From NCBI GenBank assembly GCA_002305535.1, contig DBRE01000117.1, positions 14,658 to 25,656 on the forward strand: 10,999 nucleotides of DNA, given 5' to 3'. The stretch is from Syntrophomonas sp. UBA1376. GTDB taxonomy: Bacteria > Bacillota > Syntrophomonadia > Syntrophomonadales > Syntrophomonadaceae. Of the stretch, positions 4,996 to 10,999 are shown piece after piece. How positions within the stretch are numbered: position 1 is the first letter of the stretch; every line of letters starts with the position of its first letter. Both the position numbers and the translations under genes were made by a program. Below the pieces are notes generated by a model. It searched no databases. It was not told the origin of the DNA and saw only the letters and a program-made list of their open reading frames with translations.

Positions 4996-6207
4996 TTATA
5001 CTACCTGAGCAGCCTTACGACTGCGCAGAGCCAGGATTGCCCTTTCCAAGCCATCCACTGTCAGTTCATGCATGGGGAATACCTGGGAAATCGCGCGAAT
5101 AGTCCAGGCTCCATCAGTCCAATCCCAGTAGTCTCTGGGAATAGGATTCAACCAAACCGAATATTCAAAATGGCTGCGCAGCCTTCTTAACCACTCCAGA
5201 CCAGGTCGATCATTATATAGGCCCCATTCGATTACTCCGCCCACTCGAGTAAGTTCGGAAGGTGCCATACTGGCATCTCCCACAATGATCACCCTATATT
5301 CCGGGCTGAAAGTTCTTAGGATGTACTCAGTGTCAGTATAATCATTCAAGCTACAATGGGGGTCATGAAACAGCCAATCATAAATACAGTTGTGAAAGTA
5401 AAAAATCTTTAGATCCTTAAAGTGATTGGATTTGTTAACCGCCGTAAACAGTTGGTTACATAAGCGACTATAGGTTGCCATCGATCCCCCGGCATCCATT
5501 AATAGCAGAACTTTGATGGAATTTTCCCGGGGGCGATCCCAGACCAATTCCAAACGGCCCGCGTTATTACAGGTCTTGTCAACGGTAGCATCCAGATCCA
5601 ATTCAGTAGGTTCACCTTCCAGTCGGCTGGTGAACTGGCGCAGTTTACGCAAAGCCACCTGAAACTGGCGCACTCCCAGAGTCTCATCAGTACGAAATTC
5701 CTGAAAGCGGCGCATGCCCGCTACTTTGACCGCCGATAGGTTTTGGGATTCGCCGCCGATGCGTATTCCGCCTGGATGATATCCCGAATGCCCAAAGGGC
5801 GAAGTACCACCAGTACCGATCCAGCGGTTGCCGCCATGATGTTCCTCATTCTGTTCAGCCAGCCTTTCTTCCAGCATGCGTTTCAATTCGTCCAAATCGA
5901 GCTGGCGGTGTTGGCGGCGCATCTCATCGGTAATCTCCAGTTGAGGAAGCTCCTTGTCCAACCACTCCCATATTTTTTCAGGCAGTCCTTCCGGAGTCTC
6001 AATGTCTCCAAAAAAGGTGGCAAAAGCCATGTCGAAGCGATCATAGTGGGCCTCGGTTTTGACCAAAAGAGCCCGGCTCAGATAATAGAAACCGGTCAGG
6101 CTGGAACCCGCCATACCTAGTTCCAAGGCTTCCAAAACCGTCTGCCACTCGTTCATGGAGACCGGCACTCCGAAGTTTTTGAGGGTATAAAAAAAGTTGG
6201 TAAACAT
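4996..6207 (-). CDS. CoxE-like protein with von Willebrand factor A domain
   Basis: The 403-residue product belongs to the CoxE-like VWA family usually paired with MoxR ATPases, which act as chaperone-like modules for assembling or activating metalloenzymes or other complexes; the client here is unknown. The N-terminal region is helical (1-115). A Gly-rich linker (125-152) contains RWIGTGGTSPFGHSGY, a conserved block in this family as I recall it. The VWA domain (about 230-390) begins IKVLLLMDAGGSM; the metal-site (MIDAS) motif is DAGGS (238-242) rather than DxSxS. GDASMAP (310-316) supplies a further metal-site Asp, and YFHNCIYDW lies at 270-278. No signal peptide or membrane helix is seen, so it is cytoplasmic. 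Start is ATG with AGGAAGG upstream, 19 bases after the MoxR gene, so they are co-transcribed. Confidence 0.92.
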   Translation of the reverse strand: MFTNFFYTLKNFGVPVSMNEWQTVLEALELGMAGSSLTGFYYLSRALLVKTEAHYDRFDMAFATFFGDIETPEGLPEKIWEWLDKELPQLEITDEMRRQHRQLDLDELKRMLEERLAEQNEEHHGGNRWIGTGGTSPFGHSGYHPGGIRIGGESQNLSAVKVAGMRRFQEFRTDETLGVRQFQVALRKLRQFTSRLEGEPTELDLDATVDKTCNNAGRLELVWDRPRENSIKVLLLMDAGGSMATYSRLCNQLFTAVNKSNHFKDLKIFYFHNCIYDWLFHDPHCSLNDYTDTEYILRTFSPEYRVIIVGDASMAPSELTRVGGVIEWGLYNDRPGLEWLRRLRSHFEYSVWLNPIPRDYWDWTDGAWTIRAISQVFPMHELTVDGLERAILALRSRKAAQVV

Positions 6208-6226
6208 GAATATCCTTCCTATGCCC

Positions 6227-7108
6227 TTAATAACGATAACGGTTCAAGGAACTATATGAGGTCTGGGGTCGACTAGCTTGGGTCTTACCCTGCAACTGAT
6301 TCAGTAAGACATCCAAATCCTCATTCTTCTTAAGCAGTACCCCTAAAAAGGGCAGTTCCTTTTTAATGCGGTTAGGATTAATACCTCCTACCACCAGAGC
6401 TTGCAACCAGTCGATCAATTCACTAGTGCTGGGTTTCTTCTGGATATTGGGAACATTGCGCAGGCTGTAAAAGGTTTCCATGGCCTGCTCCAGGAGACGT
6501 TTTTCCAGATGGGGATGGTGCACACGTACAATACGTTCCATTCCCTCCTCATCCGGGAAGGCAATGTAGTGGAAAATGCAGCGGCGCAGGAAAGCATCGG
6601 GCAACTCCTTCTCAGCATTACTGGTAATTATTACGATGGGGCGATGCCGGGCAGTAATAGTTTCCCTAGTCTCTGGAATATAGAAGCTCATCTGATCCAA
6701 TTCCCAGAGCAGATCATTGGGAAACTCCAAATCAGCCTTATCGATCTCGTCGATCAACAAAACTGCCTGCTTTTCAGCCATGAAGGCCTCTCCCAACTTA
6801 CCCAGCTTGATATACTGTTTGATATCAGCCACATCATGATCCTTGAATTGGCTGTCATATAGCCTTTGCACTGTATCATACACATACAGGCCTTCCTGAG
6901 CCTTGGTGGTAGACTTGATATTCCAAATAATCAGATCCATCCCGAGAGAATCAGCAATACTCTGAGCCAGCATGGTTTTACCAGTTCCTGGCTCTCCTTT
7001 GATCAACAGAGGTTTTTGCAAGGCGATGGCTATATTAACACTGTTCATCAATTCATCAGAAGCAATATAATCATTCGATCCCTTGTACTTTGCAGACATC
7101 TTGGCCAT
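6227..7108 (-). CDS. MoxR family AAA+ ATPase
   Basis: The 293-residue product is a cytoplasmic AAA+ ATPase of the MoxR group, which uses ATP hydrolysis to remodel or activate partner complexes together with VWA proteins. Walker A is GEPGTGKT (38-45), Walker B VLLIDEID (116-123), sensor 1 lies in IITSNAEKELPDAF (160-173), and FLRRC (173-177) holds the likely arginine finger. The lid domain follows. The C-terminal tail is polar and Tyr/Ser-rich (SYSSLNRYRY), probably not part of the fold. The start is ATG with GGAGG ten bases upstream; a second ATG three codons later is too far from it. It is the first gene of a two-gene unit with the CoxE-like protein and has a good promoter. Which complex the pair serves cannot be read from the sequence. 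Confidence 0.94.
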   Translation of the reverse strand: MAKMSAKYKGSNDYIASDELMNSVNIAIALQKPLLIKGEPGTGKTMLAQSIADSLGMDLIIWNIKSTTKAQEGLYVYDTVQRLYDSQFKDHDVADIKQYIKLGKLGEAFMAEKQAVLLIDEIDKADLEFPNDLLWELDQMSFYIPETRETITARHRPIVIITSNAEKELPDAFLRRCIFHYIAFPDEEGMERIVRVHHPHLEKRLLEQAMETFYSLRNVPNIQKKPSTSELIDWLQALVVGGINPNRIKKELPFLGVLLKKNEDLDVLLNQLQGKTQASRPQTSYSSLNRYRY

Positions 7109-7155
7109 TTTCCCCGTTCCTCCAAACGCTTATATAATAATGTATATTCTATCAA

Positions 7156-7184
7156 ATATTAGCACGGTTCCCGCATTCGGTCAA
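7156..7184 (-). promoter_or_regulatory. Sigma-A type promoter of the MoxR/CoxE-like unit
   Basis: On the minus strand TTGACC (7179-7184) is followed after 17 bases by TAATAT (7156-7161), and TGC precedes the -10, giving an extended -10 element. Transcription would start near 7149, about 40 bases before the MoxR ATG. It lies just downstream of the flavoprotein gene, where no intrinsic terminator is seen. Confidence 0.7.
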
Positions 7185-7220
7185 CGCAACCGAGGGGGCA
7201 AAAGTCGGATAATTCGGTCT

Positions 7221-8459
7221 TTATTCCATGTTGGCACCATGCCAGCCAGCCAGGTACCCGGTTGAAAATGCTGCCTGTAAATTAAAACCGCCCGTGTACC
7301 CATCTACATCCAAAATCTCGCCGGCAAAATACAGGTTTTTGTGCAAACGGGATTCCATAGTGCGCGGATCAACTTCTTTCGTGTCGACCCCGCCAGCGGT
7401 GACAATAGCCTCTGTCACGGGACGGGTAGCAGTTATGGTTACCGGCAGAGATTTTAGCAGTTCCGCTAGATGGCGCCGCTGTTCCTTTTTGATCTGACCG
7501 CTTTCCTGATGAGGTTCAATACCACTTAAACCGACTATCACCGGGATAAGTTTGCGGGGTAGGAGCTCATCCAGGGAATTGATAAAGTGGCGACGGGCAA
7601 AGCGATCCAGATCCCTCTGCAATCGACCTTGCAATTGTTCAAAAGTTAAGGCCGGCTTTAAGTCCAGATTCATTTTTACCGGCTGTCCGGTTCGTTGCAG
7701 CTGATCGCCGATATCCCTGCTCATACTAAGAATTATAGGACCAGACAATCCAAAGTGAGTAAACAGCATTTCCCCAAACTCACTGTTGATCCGTTTGCCA
7801 TCAGCACTATAGGCAGAAGCTCGCACATTTTTCAGGCTGAGTCCTTTCAGGGAGGGGATCCAGTCTTCCTGGGCAACCAAGGGCACCAGCCCAGGACGCG
7901 GCTCGATAATTCGATGGCCTAGGGTGCTTGCCCATTTATAGCCATCACCAGTCGAGCCGGTTCCAGGATAGGACAGACCCCCGGTAGCCACTATCACTCG
8001 GGCAGCCTGATACCGTACGGAACCACACTTTATGGTAAATCCCAAGTCCCGGGGTTTTAATGAGTCAACCCGGGCTTCTGTGATCACCTCTATCTTCAGC
8101 CGGTGAAGTTCCTGCTCCAGGATCTGTACCACATCATGGGCCTGGTCAGATACCGGAAACACCCGCTGGCCCCTTTCCACTTTCAATTGCAATCCCCGCG
8201 AGCGAAAGAAATCCATTAAGTCCTGATTGGAAAAAGCATGCAAGGCACTGTACAAAAACCTGCCATTGCCGGCATAACCTTGCACAAACTGATCCAGATC
8301 CAATGATGAGGTAAGGTTGCAGCGGCCTTTGCCAGTGATACTCAGTTTCCTGCCCAGCCGATCCTTTTTTTCCAACAGAACCACGGAGGCCCCATGATAA
8401 GCCGCCGAGCAAGCAGCCATCATACCAGCAGGCCCCCCACCTATTACATATATTGGCAT
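7221..8459 (-). CDS. BaiN/HI0933-like NAD(P)/FAD-dependent oxidoreductase
   Basis: The 412-residue flavoprotein belongs to the HI0933/YhiN (BaiN-like) family, at its usual length. The N-terminal FAD motif is VIGGGPAGMMAA (5-16), and the family signature ITGKGRCNLTSS lies at 41-52. TGGLSYPGTGSTGDGY is in the middle, and the C-terminal FAD motif FAGEILDVDGYTGGFN (378-393) is followed by LQAAFSTG. The physiological substrate of most members is unknown. BaiN was named for a proposed role in bile-acid dehydroxylation, and no other bai gene is present, so that role should not be assumed. Start is ATG with AGGAGA eight bases upstream. It diverges from the small membrane-protein gene, with overlapping predicted promoters. 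No terminator is visible before the MoxR promoter, so read-through into that unit is possible. Confidence 0.93.
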   Translation of the reverse strand: MPIYVIGGGPAGMMAACSAAYHGASVVLLEKKDRLGRKLSITGKGRCNLTSSLDLDQFVQGYAGNGRFLYSALHAFSNQDLMDFFRSRGLQLKVERGQRVFPVSDQAHDVVQILEQELHRLKIEVITEARVDSLKPRDLGFTIKCGSVRYQAARVIVATGGLSYPGTGSTGDGYKWASTLGHRIIEPRPGLVPLVAQEDWIPSLKGLSLKNVRASAYSADGKRINSEFGEMLFTHFGLSGPIILSMSRDIGDQLQRTGQPVKMNLDLKPALTFEQLQGRLQRDLDRFARRHFINSLDELLPRKLIPVIVGLSGIEPHQESGQIKKEQRRHLAELLKSLPVTITATRPVTEAIVTAGGVDTKEVDPRTMESRLHKNLYFAGEILDVDGYTGGFNLQAAFSTGYLAGWHGANME

Positions 8460-8483
8460 TGAGATAGTCTCCTTTGACTCAAC

Positions 8484-8512
8484 ATTGTATCAGCTTCCTT
8501 TTTTTGCTATAA
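8484..8512 (-). promoter_or_regulatory. Candidate promoter of the BaiN-like flavoprotein gene
   Basis: On the minus strand TGATACAAT gives an extended -10 element (TACAAT at 8484-8489) with a weak -35, TTATAG (8507-8512), 17 bases upstream. Transcription would start near 8477, about 18 bases before the ATG. The site coincides almost exactly with the divergent plus-strand promoter. Confidence 0.45.
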
Positions 8513-8513
8513 T
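8485..8513 (+). promoter_or_regulatory. Extended -10 promoter of the small membrane-protein gene
   Basis: TTGTAT (8485-8490) and TATAAT (8508-8513) are 17 bases apart, and TGC precedes the -10, giving a perfect TGnTATAAT extended -10. Transcription would start near 8520, leaving a leader of about 34 bases that contains a small GCCC-GATA-GGGC hairpin (8527-8538) two bases before the AGGAGG site (8541-8546). Confidence 0.75.
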
Positions 8514-8553
8514 CGATAGGTAATATGCCCGATAGGGCCTAGGAGGTTTTATC

Positions 8554-9111
8554 TTGGAACGCACAACTCCAGCAGGGGTACCAAAATTTATCTATGTAAT
8601 TATTATAGTCATTCTGGCAGCTATGTACTATTATGCTGCATTTGTGGATGTCTCTGATCCTGAACAAGTGGTGGAAGATTTCTACACTGCCTATTTCCAG
8701 CGTGATTTTGAAACGGTAGCCGAAAACTTAAGTGTATTTTGGTCAGTGCAGTTGCTGCCTCAATATACTTCACTAGCTCCCGCTGAACTGTTAAACAAAA
8801 GGGACGAAATCACTGCTGACGTAAGTCAGGTAATCGCTGAACAAGAAGAGAATAATCCCCTGGCTGATAATTTGAGCGTAGAAGTACTTTCTGAATACAC
8901 CCGCCAGGGGGATAACAGCGCCCTGGTGGTGTACTCTATTCGGGAAAACGGTACGGAAATAAGCCTGGAAATGGCTATATTGATCAAAGAAGCCGATAGT
9001 TATCGGATTTTCAGCATGACACCGGTAAACCAAGAAGTGCTGGGTATGATCACCTCAGATGATTTCAATGCCCTGGAAGAAAGCTTCAGGGACTTACTGC
9101 AGGCTCAATAA
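8554..9111 (+). CDS. Membrane-anchored protein of unknown function
   Basis: I do not recognise this 185-residue protein. It has a short N-terminal tail, one hydrophobic helix (about 12-31) and a soluble domain (33-185) that is probably extracytoplasmic. The pattern of the soluble part, starting SDPEQVVEDFYTAYFQRDFETVAENL and ending in strand-like ALVVYSIRENG and YRIFSMTPV, suggests an NTF2-like fold such as seen in DUF4878-type lipoproteins; this is inference from pattern. There is no lipobox Cys and no cleavage-like site, so it looks like an uncleaved anchor. The start is TTG (8554-8556), chosen because AGGAGG lies seven bases upstream. It is the only plus-strand gene of the window and stands alone, between a strong promoter and a spacer with hairpins. 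Confidence 0.88.
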   Translation: MERTTPAGVPKFIYVIIIVILAAMYYYAAFVDVSDPEQVVEDFYTAYFQRDFETVAENLSVFWSVQLLPQYTSLAPAELLNKRDEITADVSQVIAEQEENNPLADNLSVEVLSEYTRQGDNSALVVYSIRENGTEISLEMAILIKEADSYRIFSMTPVNQEVLGMITSDDFNALEESFRDLLQAQ

Positions 9112-9128
9112 AAGCAATGAAACCAGTA

Positions 9129-9150
9129 GGGGCGATGTGAGCATCGCCCC
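9129..9150 (+). terminator. GC-rich hairpin after the small membrane-protein gene
   Basis: GGGGCGATG (9129-9137) and CATCGCCCC (9142-9150) form a perfect nine-base-pair stem with a four-base loop, 17 bases after the stop codon. No T-run follows, so termination is not assured. It may be a structural repeat instead: hairpins of the form GGGGCGA...TCGCCCC are common between genes. Confidence 0.5.
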
Positions 9151-9158
9151 ATCTTGCA

Positions 9159-9185
9159 TCGGTCGTTCTTCCCTCAGGATGACAA
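9159..9185. repeat. One-armed copy of the fixX-etfB repeat element
   Basis: The 27 bases here match 1952-1978 with a single substitution and in the same orientation. Only the right arm of that element is present; no matching left arm is found beside it. It lies in the 192-base spacer (9112-9303), which otherwise holds only two hairpins. Confidence 0.8.
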
Positions 9186-9252
9186 TAAGAAGTCTTTCGT
9201 GATGCGGGGGAAATACAACTTGTCATTGGTTTCGAGCCAGGTTATTAGAGCC

Positions 9253-9290
9253 CAAAGAAAAAGAAAAAGGGGGAAGGTAAACGTCCCCCT
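9253..9290 (-). terminator. Intrinsic terminator of the chemotaxis protein gene
   Basis: AGGGGGA (9268-9274) and TCCCCCT (9284-9290) form a seven-base-pair stem with a nine-base loop. On the minus strand it runs into a long T-rich tract (9253-9268). It lies 13 bases after the stop of the chemotaxis protein gene. Confidence 0.83.
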
Positions 9291-9303
9291 GTCTCCCGTA
9301 TCT

Positions 9304-10821
9304 TTAATTAAACTGCTGGGCCAGGTCTTTCAACTTGGTAGCTGACTGTTCAATCTCTCCTATTGCTCGAGCTACACTACCAACAGCATCGTGTTGTTGG
9401 GCTACCAAAGCGGTTATCTCCTGATTGGAAGCCGCTGCCTCTTCAGTAGATGCCGAGATACTTTCTACTTCTCGTACTACATCATCAGTTGAAGCCAGGA
9501 TCTCCTCCAGAATTGCTGACAACTCCTGGATAGCTCGGTCTATATTGCCCGCACCCTCATCTACCTGAGCAAACATCTGCAGTGTTTCCTGTACGGCTTC
9601 ATCTTGCTGCTGAGCGATCTGATTGGAGCGGTCGATTTGTTGGACAGTGGACTGCATGCCCTGCTGTATCTCGCTGATCAACTGGGAAATGTTTTGAGCT
9701 GCCTGGGCTGATTCCTCCGCCAGTTTGCGCACTTCTTCCGCTACCACGGCGAATCCGCGACCGGCTTCACCAGCGCGCGCTGCCTCGATGGCCGCATTTA
9801 AAGCCAGCAAATTGGTTTGGTCAGCAATACCGGTTATCAGTTCTACAATGGTAACTATTTGCCCGGATTTGTAATTCAGTTCATGAACCGCTTCACTGAC
9901 CATTTGCTGAGCCTTACTGCTCTCTTGCATATAAGAAGCCTGCTTTTCCATAGTCTTCATGCCATTGTTGACGATCTGGTTGAATTGGTTGGATTGTTGA
10001 CTCACTGATTGAATGCTTTGACCGCTGCTTTCTATAGCCTGAGCCATTTCTCTCACTACTTCGCTGGTTTTGCCAGCGTGGAGTGCTTCTTCAATGGCGG
10101 CATTGGCCATTTCTTCGACACTCATACTGACCTGAGCAGCTGCCTCACCCGTTTCATTGGCCAGGTTGCGTACAGTCAAGGCATTATCATTTAATATTCC
10201 TGCCTCCGTGCTTATCTGTTGAGCTATAGCCTGCAAACTATTGGTAAGTTCATGGGCCTCCTGCTGTTTTTCGATGGATACCTGTAATAGTTTGTGAGCA
10301 ACATTGGTAGTAAAGCCCGAAGCAATACCAACAAATATGAATAAAAAGTACCTTACCCCAATGGTTGCCCCTACGCTGCCTTCCGGGATTATGTTTGGAT
10401 TGATCAGGAACGCAGTTGTCATCAAAATTACTACCAGCACAGTGGAGAAAATACATACTCCCATATCGAAGTATAAAACTCCTAAGGCCAACACCAGATA
10501 AAAGACCGCAAACATCTCCGTAGAACCAGTCATGGTAATTACAAATGCAAAAGTGTTAAGTCCCGTCATTAATATGGTCAGATATTTGCTCCAAGCCGCG
10601 GTTGGATTACGGGACACCACCAGGTAGGTAAGCGATATGATTATAACTGCTGCACCTATCTCATACAATATACTGGTCATCGTCAGCTCACTGGATCCAG
10701 TGCCGGAAAAATAGATACCCAGAGTAGCCAGATTAGCCAGTACTTCAATTATTATTATGGCAATAAACACACGTCGGTGGGTTTTTACCATGTTTTCCAC
10801 CATTAAGTTTTGGCTTTCCAA
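9304..10821 (-). CDS. Methyl-accepting chemotaxis protein with six membrane helices
   Basis: The product is a chemotaxis signal transducer that would control a CheA/CheW array at the membrane. Numbered from the GTG at 10825-10827, six hydrophobic helices lie at about 20-40, 52-72, 84-102, 104-121, 124-142 and 157-175. There is no large extracytoplasmic ligand domain and no recognisable HAMP domain. A long coiled-coil signalling domain follows, with the highly conserved hairpin tip TGIADQTNLLALNAAIEAA to EEVRKLAEES (332-373). No C-terminal pentapeptide tether for CheR/CheB is present. The best start is TTG at 10819-10821 (505 residues), because GGAGG lies seven bases upstream of it but only one base from the GTG. 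It is monocistronic, with its own terminator; no chemotaxis or flagellar gene is adjacent, so the stimulus is unknown. Confidence 0.93.
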   Translation of the reverse strand: MESQNLMVENMVKTHRRVFIAIIIIEVLANLATLGIYFSGTGSSELTMTSILYEIGAAVIIISLTYLVVSRNPTAAWSKYLTILMTGLNTFAFVITMTGSTEMFAVFYLVLALGVLYFDMGVCIFSTVLVVILMTTAFLINPNIIPEGSVGATIGVRYFLFIFVGIASGFTTNVAHKLLQVSIEKQQEAHELTNSLQAIAQQISTEAGILNDNALTVRNLANETGEAAAQVSMSVEEMANAAIEEALHAGKTSEVVREMAQAIESSGQSIQSVSQQSNQFNQIVNNGMKTMEKQASYMQESSKAQQMVSEAVHELNYKSGQIVTIVELITGIADQTNLLALNAAIEAARAGEAGRGFAVVAEEVRKLAEESAQAAQNISQLISEIQQGMQSTVQQIDRSNQIAQQQDEAVQETLQMFAQVDEGAGNIDRAIQELSAILEEILASTDDVVREVESISASTEEAAASNQEITALVAQQHDAVGSVARAIGEIEQSATKLKDLAQQFN

Positions 10822-10999
10822 TTCCACCCCTCCAGTTCCAATACCAAGCCCTTCGAGTTCATATCATAATAAAATACCATTTCTACAAAATACCCACAAA
10901 TCCTTCTATATTTTGACTACCGAATAAAACTATGAGCTTTTCTAAAGTCCGAAGAATAATGATTTTACCCCGCTTAGAGTATGAAAAGGGTTGAAGGAT

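Noticed and set aside
7221..8459. Bile-acid dehydroxylation role from the BaiN name
   Set aside because: The family is widespread and no other bai genes are present, so the name does not establish a function.
10828..10999. Sigma-D type motility promoter upstream of the chemotaxis protein gene
   Set aside because: A TAAA element is present, but the GCCGATAT-like element at the right distance is too poor, and no good sigma-A pair was found either.

Overview
The window comes from a bacterium that looks like an anaerobic, possibly syntrophic, member of the Firmicutes (Clostridia). The reasons are strong AGGAGG-type ribosome binding sites, several GTG/TTG starts, Gram-positive-like extended -10 promoters, and an acyl-CoA oxidation module built from an acyl-CoA dehydrogenase, an electron-transfer flavoprotein (ETF) and a FixC/FixX pair. 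The taxonomic guess is inference. No rRNA, tRNA, CRISPR array, transposase or phage gene was found.

Layout. All genes but one lie on the minus strand, so transcription order is read right to left. A six-helix methyl-accepting chemotaxis protein (MCP, 9304-10821) ends in its own terminator. The only plus-strand gene is a small membrane-anchored protein of unknown function (8554-9111). It diverges from a BaiN/HI0933-type flavoprotein (7221-8459), and the predicted core promoters of that pair occupy the same 30 bases. Next comes a two-gene unit with a good promoter and terminator: a MoxR-type AAA+ ATPase (6227-7108) and a CoxE-like von Willebrand A protein (4996-6207).

The left half is the energy-metabolism block: acyl-CoA dehydrogenase (3652-4791), fixC (2303-3589), fixX (2022-2306), etfB (1053-1808) and etfA (124-1047). 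The expected electron path is acyl-CoA to dehydrogenase FAD, to EtfAB, to the FixC flavin and FixX iron-sulphur cluster, and on to a membrane quinone. A strong intrinsic terminator between the dehydrogenase and fixC, with no clear promoter after it, suggests attenuated read-through. EtfA differs from classical ETFs at conserved FAD-contacting positions.

Repeats. The spacer after etfA holds a hairpin built from five copies of ATCTGCGT. The fixX-etfB spacer holds an imperfect inverted-repeat element, and a one-armed copy of it lies 7 kb away after the small membrane-protein gene. A nine-base word, GGGGACGGT, recurs beside the first two. Two dyads with 13-base spacers lie upstream of the acyl-CoA dehydrogenase gene and of etfB and may be operators. 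The last 172 bases (10828-10999), upstream of the MCP gene, show no gene and no convincing promoter.
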